From positions 124,001 to 188,000 of the forward strand of contig WGMA01000005.1 in the NCBI GenBank assembly GCA_016125285.1: a stretch of DNA of 64,000 nucleotides, in the 5' to 3' direction. Within the stretch, counting starts at the first letter, position 1; each line of letters begins with the position of its first letter. The DNA comes from Phycisphaera sp. GTDB lineage: Bacteria > Planctomycetota > Phycisphaerae > Phycisphaerales > Zrk34. Positions 34,450-42,698 of this stretch are shown one piece after another. Under the pieces are notes generated by a model. The model saw only the letters and a list, made by a program, of their open reading frames with translations, was not told the DNA's origin and searched no databases. Position numbers and translations under genes: made by a program.

Positions 34450-35628
34450 TCAGATCGCGACAAAGACCCGGCGCTTGTAGAGGAAATACAGCGTCGACCA
34501 CATCATCGCGACCACCACGGCGTTGGTGCACAGCGCGATCACCGGCTCGGGCATGGCGGTCATGCCGAGGAACCCCTCGGTGAACGGGCTGACGATGTTC
34601 CGCAGCCAGCGCGCCCCGCCGGTCTCGCAGAACAGGTAGATCAGGATCGGGTTCATGCCGACGACTGCGAAGAACCGCGCGGCGCGCGGCGCGGCCTTGA
34701 CCACGTCCACCGCCCAGAACGACAACGCCAGCGCCAGCACGCACCACCCGCCGGTCACGATCGTGAACGACGTCGTGGCGATGCGCTTGATGATCGGCGT
34801 GACCGGATCGAGCCCGTAGCCGATCGCCACGCCGATCAACCCGACAAACACGAGCGTCTGCAGCTTGCGGCGTGTCGGCCGGTCGCTGATCAGCAGCTGC
34901 CCGGCCATCACGCCCCAGATCGTGTGCGCCGCGGTCGGGATCGCGTTCGCCGCCACCCAGTGCCCGCGGCTCGTGTAGCCCGTGATCAGCACGTCCAGCC
35001 ACGACCCGAAGTTCTCGTCCGGCACGAACGGATGGTTGTACCCGTCGATCGGCCAGAGGCGGTACAGCATCTCCGTCACCGCCAGCAGCCCCACGCTGAA
35101 GCCCAGCTGAAACCTCCACGACCGCCGCATGATCAGGAACGCCACGAGGTAAGTGAACGACAGCTGCGCCAGCACGTCCCAGAACTCGTGCGACAGGTGA
35201 GGCTCACCGGCGTGCGGCCCGCCCGTGTTGTGGATGCAGTACAGCCCGACGCCCAGCAGCAGCAGGATCAGCGAACGCTTGAGCGTGTGCAGCAGCGTCG
35301 TCGTCCACGTGTCGCCGCGGTCCCACCGCTTGTTGAACGAGATCGGCATCGCGACGCCGACGATGAACATGAAGAACGGCTGGATCAGGTCCCAGACGTT
35401 CAGCCCGTGCCACTGCGCGTGCACCAGCTGCGTGTGCACCGCGCCGATGACGCCGCCGTCGAAATACGAATCCCCCATCGCGCCCCACAGGATCTCCGCC
35501 ATCAGCATGAACATGACGAACCCGCGGAAGAAGTCGAGCGATAGCAGGCGGCCGTAGCCGTCGAGCAGCTCCAAGGGGAGGTGGCTCGAACGCTTCGGCG
35601 GTTCTGCGACGGGCGGCGTGTCGGACAT
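34450..35628 (-). CDS. DUF5009-type membrane acyltransferase (heparan-alpha-glucosaminide N-acetyltransferase-like)
   Basis: 392 residues from the ATG at 35628; the longer frame to 35775 has no supporting features. Family start motif RLLSLDFFRGFVMFMLMAEI, then WDLIQPFFMFIVGVAMPISF and about ten membrane helices to the C-terminus. Relatives transfer an acetyl group across the membrane to an amino sugar. No leader. It lies upstream of sigma C on the same strand with a 76-base gap that carries the sigma C upstream blocks, and is divergent from the HExxH protein. Confidence 0.82.
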   Translation of the reverse strand: MSDTPPVAEPPKRSSHLPLELLDGYGRLLSLDFFRGFVMFMLMAEILWGAMGDSYFDGGVIGAVHTQLVHAQWHGLNVWDLIQPFFMFIVGVAMPISFNKRWDRGDTWTTTLLHTLKRSLILLLLGVGLYCIHNTGGPHAGEPHLSHEFWDVLAQLSFTYLVAFLIMRRSWRFQLGFSVGLLAVTEMLYRLWPIDGYNHPFVPDENFGSWLDVLITGYTSRGHWVAANAIPTAAHTIWGVMAGQLLISDRPTRRKLQTLVFVGLIGVAIGYGLDPVTPIIKRIATTSFTIVTGGWCVLALALSFWAVDVVKAAPRAARFFAVVGMNPILIYLFCETGGARWLRNIVSPFTEGFLGMTAMPEPVIALCTNAVVVAMMWSTLYFLYKRRVFVAI

Positions 35629-35789
35629 GGATGGGCGCTCCGGGAGGCTGGCTGATCCGAGGCGTCGGCCACGACGAGGGCGCGGCGGCGTGTGGGTCAG
35701 ACATTGTATCGGGCGCGGCCGGTGCGGGTGGAGATCGCCTAAGATACACGCGTGCTGAACACCCGTTCTGGGCACGGGTAAGGATCACG

Positions 35790-37226
35790 ATGCGGCAGAC
35801 AGCCTGGGTGGTGATGTGGGTGACGACGGCGTGCGCGATCGGCGTGTCGACGACGCACGCGCAGGACACGCCGCACCCGCCCGCGAAGTATCCCGCGCGG
35901 CTCGTCGAGTCGCTGAAGTTCGGCGACGAGTACGTCGAGGTCACCGAGGCGGGCACGCTGCGCCGTCGCTACCGCGTGTGGGGCGACTACGACGCCGAGC
36001 TCGCGGCGTGGAAGAAGATCGCCGACGACGAGGCCGCCGCACGCGCCGCCGACCCCGACGGCGCGCCGCGCGTGTTCCGCATCGGCTGCGTGTTCCTCAA
36101 GGACGCCGCGATCACCTGCCCCGACCTGCCCGGCGCCGATGGCAAGCCGCTCCGCGCCACCTTCACCACGCCCGACAAGTTCGAGCACGCGATGCGCGAC
36201 CACGCCGCCCAGGCCTACAGCGACTTCACCTGGGCGTTCACACGCGGCGCGGTGAAGTGCGAGTGGACCTTCGTCACGCTGCATGACCTGCAATGGACCG
36301 CGCCCGGCAAGCGGCCGCAGTGGGGATGCCAGCCGAAGCCCATCGCCGATCAGCTCGACAAGACGCTCGCCCCGTACCGCGATGCGCACATCGACATGTG
36401 GGTCTGGTGCGCCGGCGCGCCGACGCCGATCAACGCCGCCGCCAAGCAGCGCCTCCCCGGGCCCGGCTACGGCGTCAGCTACACGCAGTGGCAGCTCCAC
36501 GGCGCGTACAACCTCGCCATCGGCGCACCCGACGTCCCCGTCGTCGTCCACGAGATCAACCACCGCTACCTCGACAACCTCGCCACCATCGAGGGCGTGC
36601 AGCTCACCCGATTCCACGGCCTCGAAGCGCTGGGCTACGCGCGCGGCGACCTCGGCTACAACGAACTGCTCGCCACCTATCGCAGCGTCTACCTCCACGT
36701 CATCCGCCCCGCCATGTGGCGTCGCTTCACGCTCACCGGCCCCAACCCCAACACGCCCGAGCCGTTCACCGGCAAGCTGTACGACTGGGCCGACGTTTCC
36801 GACGACTGCTGGTTCCGCCTGCCGCTGCTCACCGCGCCCGAACTCGCGCAGCTCACCGGCCTGCCCTCGCTGGGTATCGTCGCGCCGCGCACGCCGAACT
36901 TCCGCCACTTCACCGTCGACGCCGCCGACCGCGACAAGGTCACCTCGCCCTACGCCGACAAGACCGACATCGCCGACACCGCGCCGAACAATCTGCTGAA
37001 TGTGCATGGCGAATCCTGCGCCGTGCTGCGCACCGCGACGGGCACGTGGCTGATCGTCCGCCCGGAGGTCGCCGACGTCTACGCCGCGCTGCCGACCTTT
37101 CGCGACGCGACCGCCGCGCCACTTCAGGCCGCGGGCTGGATCAACGACGGCGTGTGCCCCTTGGTGGTGTTCCGCGCCCCGAACGAACTCAACGTGCCCA
37201 AGCGCGAGATCGACTGGTTTCGTTGA
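35790..37226 (+). CDS. Secreted protein with HExxH motif, putative metallopeptidase
   Basis: 478 residues from the ATG at 35790 (AAGGA 6 bases upstream; leader MRQTAWVVMWVTTACAIGVS, then TTHAQ). The chain has VPVVVHEINHRYLDNLATIE, where H254, E255 and H258 form HExxH, followed by a Tyr/Asp-rich helix; a third ligand cannot be fixed. The rest contains many Trp and Pro and no family I can name. The HExxH could be coincidental, but the residues around it are hydrophobic before and helical after, as in zincins. Confidence 0.6.
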   Translation: MRQTAWVVMWVTTACAIGVSTTHAQDTPHPPAKYPARLVESLKFGDEYVEVTEAGTLRRRYRVWGDYDAELAAWKKIADDEAAARAADPDGAPRVFRIGCVFLKDAAITCPDLPGADGKPLRATFTTPDKFEHAMRDHAAQAYSDFTWAFTRGAVKCEWTFVTLHDLQWTAPGKRPQWGCQPKPIADQLDKTLAPYRDAHIDMWVWCAGAPTPINAAAKQRLPGPGYGVSYTQWQLHGAYNLAIGAPDVPVVVHEINHRYLDNLATIEGVQLTRFHGLEALGYARGDLGYNELLATYRSVYLHVIRPAMWRRFTLTGPNPNTPEPFTGKLYDWADVSDDCWFRLPLLTAPELAQLTGLPSLGIVAPRTPNFRHFTVDAADRDKVTSPYADKTDIADTAPNNLLNVHGESCAVLRTATGTWLIVRPEVADVYAALPTFRDATAAPLQAAGWINDGVCPLVVFRAPNELNVPKREIDWFR

Positions 37227-37252
37227 GTTGACGACTGGCACCATCGCATGCG

Positions 37253-38011
37253 TCATCGTTCGACAAAACCCATGCGCTCGATTCTACCATCACGGTGAAC
37301 GCGCAATCTCAAACGTCTCTCTTCGATGTCACCGGCGTGGTTGTCTTGCAGATCTTCGGCTTCCTCATCGGGCAGGTCATCAAGCAACACGCCATCGCTA
37401 CGTCGGACATCGACGTTGATATCCGCAGTGAAGGCGCCCTCATCGTCAAAGCCGTGTGTCTCCCAAAGCCCCGGCCCCACGCGCTGCAATTCGGGATACG
37501 GTAGCGCCATCGGGTCCGCAAAGTCGTATACCACGAGCTCATACGGACAAGCCCAATAGCATCCATCGACGAACAGACGCTTTCCGTCTGACGTTGGGAA
37601 GTGCGCTGCCCAGCAAAACGCCCAGCCCTTTTCGGCCCTTGGATCGATGTAATCAGCGCGACGACCGGTATCCAACTCAACGACGGTCTGCCCTTGGTAA
37701 TCCTCACCGCAAATCAAGTAGTCGTGACCTGAAGGATGGCGCTCGGCCCATGACATCGGGAACGAACCGAAATTGCGGAGGACCGTCGTGACTATTTCAG
37801 TTCCGCAACTGACAACCGCTTTCGTCACGTTCCATCGGTTCTTATCTCGCGCATGGGGCGTAATCTCAACGCTGTAGCGTCCCGACGGCGAGGACTGAAC
37901 TGCTCGCTTGTCATGTCGTGGCTGCGCAGCCTCGAACTGCACTTCGAGCTCCTGCCGTTTGCGCTGATACCACTCCGGTTGCGTCATCACAACATCGTCG
38001 ACGGCGACCAT
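37253..38011 (-). CDS. Conserved hypothetical protein, lower GC than its neighbours
   Basis: 252 residues; an ATG at 37987 is an alternative start. The core reads SGRYSVEITPHARDKNRWNV, then LICGEDYQGQTVVELDTGRR, GWAFCWAAHFPTSDGKRLFV and DGCYWACPYELVVYDFADPM. These phrases mark a widespread uncharacterised family of about 200-250 residues that is usually found as a lone gene. The GC content is visibly lower than in the flanking genes and codon third positions are less biased, suggesting recent transfer. No leader, so cytoplasmic. Confidence 0.7.
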   Translation of the reverse strand: MVAVDDVVMTQPEWYQRKRQELEVQFEAAQPRHDKRAVQSSPSGRYSVEITPHARDKNRWNVTKAVVSCGTEIVTTVLRNFGSFPMSWAERHPSGHDYLICGEDYQGQTVVELDTGRRADYIDPRAEKGWAFCWAAHFPTSDGKRLFVDGCYWACPYELVVYDFADPMALPYPELQRVGPGLWETHGFDDEGAFTADINVDVRRSDGVLLDDLPDEEAEDLQDNHAGDIEERRLRLRVHRDGRIERMGFVER

Positions 38012-38033
38012 CGAGAGGTCAACCGCACGTAGT

Positions 38034-38465
38034 TCACTGCGGTTCAGTTACGTACTCACCCGGCGCGTTGAGGTCGAGGCGGACGAGTTCGGCTTCCTTT
38101 TCGTCCCACGTCAGGTCGGAGCCGACGCCGACGCGGACGCCGTTGTCGAGGCGGTAGATCGTGTAGAGCATCTTCTTCTGCAGCGGCGTGAGCAGCGCGG
38201 CGGTGATGCCCCACGCGGTCATGCCCACGAAGACGCCGGCGATCGCCGACCCGCCGAACACGACGATCACGCTGCGGCGCTGCGTCCGCGTGCTGGACAC
38301 CTCGACCTCGTCGACGAGTTTCTGCTTGGTGTACGACAGGGCCGAGTACGCCTTGCCCGCCGCGAGCAGCGCGACGATCACGGACACCACCGCGCCGATC
38401 TTTTTGAACGTGTGATACCGGCGCAGCTCGGCGCTCGGTCCGTCTTCCGCGAAGTCGTCTGACAT
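38034..38465 (-). CDS. Small two-helix membrane protein of unknown function
   Basis: 143 residues from the ATG at 38465 (AAGGGGG upstream). Two membrane segments (KKIGAVVSVIVALLAAGKAY and RSVIVVFGGSAIAGVFVGMT, with TAALLT) flank a charged stretch TKQKLVDEVEVSSTRTQRRS. The C-terminal 45 residues are polar. Not recognised. It lies 22 bases upstream of the lower-GC gene on the same strand. Confidence 0.6.
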   Translation of the reverse strand: MSDDFAEDGPSAELRRYHTFKKIGAVVSVIVALLAAGKAYSALSYTKQKLVDEVEVSSTRTQRRSVIVVFGGSAIAGVFVGMTAWGITAALLTPLQKKMLYTIYRLDNGVRVGVGSDLTWDEKEAELVRLDLNAPGEYVTEPQ

Positions 38466-38509
38466 GTGTGACCCCCTTGAGCTGAAACCCCGTGACCCCA
38501 TCCGACCAC

Positions 38510-38553
38510 TGGCAATAAAACAAGACGCACGGGTCGTGTCAAACCCGTGCGTC
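38510..38553 (-). terminator. Terminator after cassette D
   Basis: Perfect 11-bp stem GACGCACGGGT / ACCCGTGCGTC (38524-38534 and 38543-38553); on the minus strand it is followed by TTGTTTTATT. It ends the cassette D transcript before the small membrane gene. Confidence 0.8.
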
Positions 38554-38589
38554 GCGCGTGCGTGTGATTTCGGTATTGCGTCGGCGGGA

Positions 38590-39348
38590 TCACCACCAGC
38601 CCTTGATGCTGCCGGTCTTGACCGACGAGTGGCGGGTCAGCTCGTTCTGGTAGCGCCAGCGGACCGAGCCGTCGAGGTAGGCGGAGTTGACGCCCTGGCC
38701 GCCGAGTTCGTCGGGGTCGACGATCGTGCCGGAGAGCGTCATCGTCGAGCCGCGGTCGGTATGCGTCAGCGAGGTGACGTTGGGGATCACGGTGCCCTGC
38801 TCGACGATGTCGGACAGGAAGATCAGCGTCGACTTGTCGCCGAACGTCAGCGGCGACTGGTTCCACGGGTGGTCCGGGTCGTCGCCGTTCCACGGCAGCG
38901 GGAACTTCGTGCCCCGGCCGAACAGGTAGAAGTAGCCGAGGCGGTGGCCGATGTTCGCGTTGCGCTCCCAGTCGCGGCGGTTGGCGCAGTAGAACACGTC
39001 CATCTGCCGGGCGGTGACGAACTGCGTGTCGCTCGGGCCGGTGAACTTGAACGGCTTGAGGCCGACGCGGTCCTGGAGGTCGGCGAACAGGTTGTGGTTG
39101 ACCCACGTGACGTGGTCGGTGTGGGTGTCGTTACGCTGCGTGGCGGGGATGTGGCCGTTGTCGTCGGACGCCAGGCCCATCACGGCCACGTGCACGTTGT
39201 GCTGGTTCGCGGCGCACACGGCGCGGCGGGCGATCTCCCGGCCGCGCCCCAGCGACGGCAGCAGCATCGCCACCAGCAGCACGATGATCGACATGACCAC
39301 CAGCAGCTCAACGATCGTGAAGGCGGTACGGGCGTAGTGATGGCGCAT
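38590..39348 (-). CDS. Cassette D pseudopilin
   Basis: 252 residues from the ATG at 39348 (GGAG upstream). Class III signal starts at residue 9 (AFTIVELLVVMSIIVLLVAM); note Ala, not Gly, before Phe. Mid part MDVFYCANRRDWERNANIGH and LGYFYLFGRGTKFPLPWNGD, DG motif GVNSAYLDGSVRWRYQNELT, end TGSIKGWW. Nearly every one of these segments recurs in the cassette H pilin, so the two are close paralogs. Confidence 0.88.
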   Translation of the reverse strand: MRHHYARTAFTIVELLVVMSIIVLLVAMLLPSLGRGREIARRAVCAANQHNVHVAVMGLASDDNGHIPATQRNDTHTDHVTWVNHNLFADLQDRVGLKPFKFTGPSDTQFVTARQMDVFYCANRRDWERNANIGHRLGYFYLFGRGTKFPLPWNGDDPDHPWNQSPLTFGDKSTLIFLSDIVEQGTVIPNVTSLTHTDRGSTMTLSGTIVDPDELGGQGVNSAYLDGSVRWRYQNELTRHSSVKTGSIKGWW

Positions 39349-39395
39349 CGATAGCTCCGCGGGGTTCAGGGGTGTCGTGAGATCACGCGGCCGGC

Positions 39396-40871
39396 TCAGT
39401 TGCCGGGGTCGGCGTCGGTCTCGGCGTCGGGCATGGCGACGATCACACGGATCTGGTCGACCTTGTCGTTGACGACGCCGAAGTGCAGCCGCAGCGTGCG
39501 GCCGTCGCGTTCGAGCGTGACGGTGTCGGGGGTTTCCTTCTGCGAATCGCTCAGGCCTTCGAGGCCGTCGGGATGCGTCGTGTAGTCGACGCGCGGCGAG
39601 CCGAGCAGCGTGCCGCTGGCCTTCAGCTCGGCGTCGGCGGCGATCACGGCGAGGACCGGCGTGTCGAACCGCACGGTCGCGTCGAGGAACGTCAGCCCGC
39701 GCGGATCGTGCGCCGGATCGAAGCGGATCAGGTAGCTGCGGACCTTGACGCCCGATCGGACACGCAGCGGGCGCGTCGTGTCGTAACGGTCGCTCGTGCC
39801 CGGCTTGATCAGCGTCGCGGCGATCGGCTTGCGGAGCGCCACGCCGTCGGATTCGAGCACGATGGTCATGAAGCTGTCGCTTGGCGGCAGCGGCTGCGGC
39901 GCGGCGATCGGCGTGCCGGCGTCGCGTGCGGCCCGGCCGTCGATCATCAGCGACGCCGGCTCGCTCGACGCGACGCCCATGCCCGCGTGCTGCGGCGCGA
40001 CGAAGCGGTGCGCGTCGGCCGTCACGTCGCTCACGTTGCCCGTCGCGCTGTCGATGGCGATCGAACGCCCCGCCGTCAGCGAGACCGCCGAAGCGTCCGA
40101 CGTGCCGTACGGCCGCACCTTCACGTGGCCCTCGAACACATCCACGCGCGTCTCGCCCATGTCGGTCACATCGACGCCGAACCGCGTGCCGAGGTCGATC
40201 ACCTCGTGCGTCGGCGTCTCGACGGTGAACCCGTGCGCCTTGGTCGGCACGACCGCGACGATCCGTCCGTGCGTCAGCCGGCACCGGTTGGGCCCCAGCA
40301 TCTGCACGTCCGCCGGGCCCAGCAGCGTGACCCGCGCCGTCGACTCCATCACGAGCTCCGCGGCGCCGGACTGCAGCTGCAGGCGACCGGGACGCACCGA
40401 CGAACCCAGGTCCGTCAGCGTGTCGGCGTCGACCCACTTCGCGTCGACCACGTCGGTGATCGTCGCGACCGGCGGGCCGTCGTTGGCCACGCCCGCGGGG
40501 TCACGGTGATCGGTCACGGCGCCGCGCTGCATCAGCACGACCACGAGACCGGCAACAATTAAAAAGACGGCGGCCGTCGCGTAACGGAGCACATTGCTAC
40601 GCGGACGGCCGCCGAGGGCACGTCGATCGGTGGACGGAGCGAGGCGCGCGACGGGGATCGTCTCGGCCTCGATCGCATTGGCCTCGTCGGCCAACTCAAA
40701 GTGCATGTCGAGGTACTGCCGGTAGTAACGCCGGGCCGCGTCGCTCGACTCCAGCAGCGTCTGCAGCGCGGCGAACCGCTCGTCGGTGATCGACTCGTCG
40801 ACCACCTCCGCCATCAGCGCCTCGAGCTCGGCGCGGGTCGCTTCGTCGAGTTGTGCACGCGTGTCGCTCAC
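39396..40871 (-). CDS. Cassette D FecR-like transmembrane protein
   Basis: 491 residues from GTG 40871-40869, overlapping the sigma stop (GTGA). Anti-sigma-type N-terminus (DESITDERFAALQTLLESSD), EAETIPVARLAPS at 68-80, RALGGRPRS, membrane helix at about 97-114 (YATAAVFLIVAGLVVVLM), FecR domain with RLTHGRIVAVVPTKAHGFTV and VIDLGTRFGVDVTD. The C-terminal half (SYLIRFDPAHDPRGLTFLDA onward) is shared with cassette H only and has no family name I can give. The bases after the internal hairpin give codons TTT TTA ATT GTT, rare in this genome. Confidence 0.85.
   Translation of the reverse strand: MSDTRAQLDEATRAELEALMAEVVDESITDERFAALQTLLESSDAARRYYRQYLDMHFELADEANAIEAETIPVARLAPSTDRRALGGRPRSNVLRYATAAVFLIVAGLVVVLMQRGAVTDHRDPAGVANDGPPVATITDVVDAKWVDADTLTDLGSSVRPGRLQLQSGAAELVMESTARVTLLGPADVQMLGPNRCRLTHGRIVAVVPTKAHGFTVETPTHEVIDLGTRFGVDVTDMGETRVDVFEGHVKVRPYGTSDASAVSLTAGRSIAIDSATGNVSDVTADAHRFVAPQHAGMGVASSEPASLMIDGRAARDAGTPIAAPQPLPPSDSFMTIVLESDGVALRKPIAATLIKPGTSDRYDTTRPLRVRSGVKVRSYLIRFDPAHDPRGLTFLDATVRFDTPVLAVIAADAELKASGTLLGSPRVDYTTHPDGLEGLSDSQKETPDTVTLERDGRTLRLHFGVVNDKVDQIRVIVAMPDAETDADPGN
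40554..40622 (-). promoter_or_regulatory. Terminator-like hairpin inside FecR gene D, with a genuine T-run
   Basis: CGTGCCC (40622-40616), one base, stem CGGCGGCCGTCCGCGTAGC (40614-40596) with GTTACGCGACGGCCGCCG (40585-40568), one bulge, then TCTTTTTAATTGTT. A C-G pair of the other stems is here a T-A pair on both arms. Confidence 0.78.
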
Positions 40872-41413
40872 GCCGCGCCCTCCACGTCGGAGGTCTCTGC
40901 CAGTGCCTGGTTTACGCAATCCATCAACGCGGCGCGGATCCGCTCGAGCTGCTTGTACAGCCGCTTGGGCCGCTCGCCGAGTTGCTCCGCCAGGGCCGCG
41001 ACTGTTTCGGTCGTCGCGTAGCGGCGACGCACGAGCTGGCGCTGCGTGTCGGGCAGCTTGTCGAGGCAGTCGCGCATCGCACGCCGGCGGGACTCGGTCT
41101 CGTCCTGCTCGGCGGCGCGCTCGTCGGCGAGCCGCTCGATCAGGCCCTCGTTGAGCACCAGCCGCCCGCGCCGCGCCCGGTCACGCTGCTTGAGCGCCTC
41201 GAGCCGGGCGAACGCTAAAGCCCACGGCACAAAGGGTTGAGCCGCGTCGTACTCGCCGAACTTGCGCCACAGCGCCACCGACGTATTCTGAAACGCCTCG
41301 TCGGTCGCCTCGCGGTCGAGCAGCAGCGAGAACAGAAACCGCCGCACGTCCTGCTCGTGCTTGGCGAACAGGCGGAGGAAGGTCTCGGTCTGATGTGGCG
41401 TGTCGTGATCCAT
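40868..41413 (-). CDS. Cassette D ECF sigma factor
   Basis: 181 residues from the ATG at 41413. Region 2: LRLFAKHEQDVRRFLFSLLL, ATDEAFQNTSVALWRKFGEY, PWALAFARLEALKQRDRARR. Region 4: CLDKLPDTQRQLVRRRYATT and VAALAEQLGERPKRLYKQLE. A TATATA sequence and an A/T tract (about 41421-41478) lie upstream. Confidence 0.9.
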   Translation of the reverse strand: MDHDTPHQTETFLRLFAKHEQDVRRFLFSLLLDREATDEAFQNTSVALWRKFGEYDAAQPFVPWALAFARLEALKQRDRARRGRLVLNEGLIERLADERAAEQDETESRRRAMRDCLDKLPDTQRQLVRRRYATTETVAALAEQLGERPKRLYKQLERIRAALMDCVNQALAETSDVEGAA

Positions 41414-41861
41414 GGGACTTGTATATACATTCCCACGATCCCCCGCCGATTCCCCCGGGCCGCGCAAAATTTTTTCGGCGCGCACAGGATGACACGCGGG
41501 ATTTGCCGCGGCGACGCGTCCGGCGAATTCCACCCCGCCGCGATCGCCGCCGCGCCACGGCGAATCAAGGACTTACGGCGACCCGATGCGGTAACCCCAC
41601 GATCAATACGTGACTTACGTCATTTTAACGGGCTCACGGACGTCCATTTCGGGGGTTGGAACGGTACCGAAAACGGTGCGTGACGGGGCAAAAGGGGGCG
41701 CGAACGGGGCGCGGAAGGGCCGCCGGCGGGCGCGAAGGGGCGACGGAAAATCGGTGGCGCGCCAGGTCGTGCGCACGGCGGGACACGCGTCGAGTCGTCG
41801 CTCGCTGTCGCGGCCGGGCGCGTCGGCGGCGTTTGCGCGTCGGCGGCGGCGGGTGCGCGGA
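41414..41861. other. 448-base gap between cassettes D and E
   Basis: No gene supported. Near sigma D it holds TATATAC (41420-41428) and an AAAATTTTTT tract (41466-41475) within a GCGC-flanked stretch, probably the sigma D promoter. Bases 41640-41850 are strongly purine-rich on the plus strand (runs such as GGGGCAAAAGGGGGCG). The octamer GACTTACG occurs twice (about 41570 and 41612). Confidence 0.5.
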
Positions 41862-42698
41862 TCAATAGAACGTCGTGTCCCTGGCGCCGCCGCGGACCCA
41901 ACCGAGGGTGGCGTTGACGTTCGACGGCGAGATCGTGGTCTCCCACTGCATGCGGACGGCGTCGAACTCGTTCTCGTCGCCGATCCAGCGGGCGCTGCCG
42001 TCGACGTAGCCGCGGCTCGTGCCCAGCAGCGCCGGCGGGCCGTAGTCCACCTGCACCCGCGAGCCCGAGCCGGGCCAGTGGATGGATTGTCCGTTCTCGC
42101 CGTGGTTGTACCACCAGCCGCCGTAGGTCCACTTGTACATCACGTCGCTGACGATCACGGCGTCGCCCCTGTTGTTGCCGACGTTCGTGGCGGTCAACTC
42201 GCGGCGCGCCCTGGCGGTGCCCCAACCGCTCCATCGGTCGACGCCGGTCGTCAGCGCGTACGGCGTGTGGGTCCAGCCGCCCGGCCACCACGCCGGGTCG
42301 ATCTTCGCCTGCTCCTCGTAGTCGAGCATCGGACAGTACCAGACGTTGCTGAAGGTCTTCGTCTTGAAGTCGACGCCGGGCATGTACTCGGCGAGCAGTT
42401 CCTGCGACCACTGCTGGCCGGGCTCGCCCTGCGCCTTGGTGATCCAGACGAGGCTGGGGTACCAGCCGCCGAACTTGTTGCCGCACGACCGCAGCCTGCC
42501 GTTGTTGTCCATCGCGGAGGTGAGCATGATCGCCGACCACTGGTGCGCGCGCGTGGTGCAGACGGTGCGTCGGGCGATGTAGCGCGCCTCCCGGGCCGAG
42601 GGCAGCAGAATGGCGATCAGCAGCGCGATGATGCTGATGACCACGAGCAGCTCGATGATGGTGAACGCGCAGCGGCGGTGGCGGGGTCGGCGGGTCAT
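41862..42698 (-). CDS. Cassette E pseudopilin
   Basis: 278 residues; ATG overlaps the stop of the FecR gene (ATGA). Arg-rich N-terminus, class III signal CAFTIIELLVVISIIALLIA with Ala before Phe. VWYCPMLDYEEQAKIDPAWW in the middle, DG motif TSRGYVDGSARWIGDENEFD. Unlike several other cassettes, the pilin here is directly coupled to the FecR gene. Confidence 0.88.
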   Translation of the reverse strand: MTRRPRHRRCAFTIIELLVVISIIALLIAILLPSAREARYIARRTVCTTRAHQWSAIMLTSAMDNNGRLRSCGNKFGGWYPSLVWITKAQGEPGQQWSQELLAEYMPGVDFKTKTFSNVWYCPMLDYEEQAKIDPAWWPGGWTHTPYALTTGVDRWSGWGTARARRELTATNVGNNRGDAVIVSDVMYKWTYGGWWYNHGENGQSIHWPGSGSRVQVDYGPPALLGTSRGYVDGSARWIGDENEFDAVRMQWETTISPSNVNATLGWVRGGARDTTFY

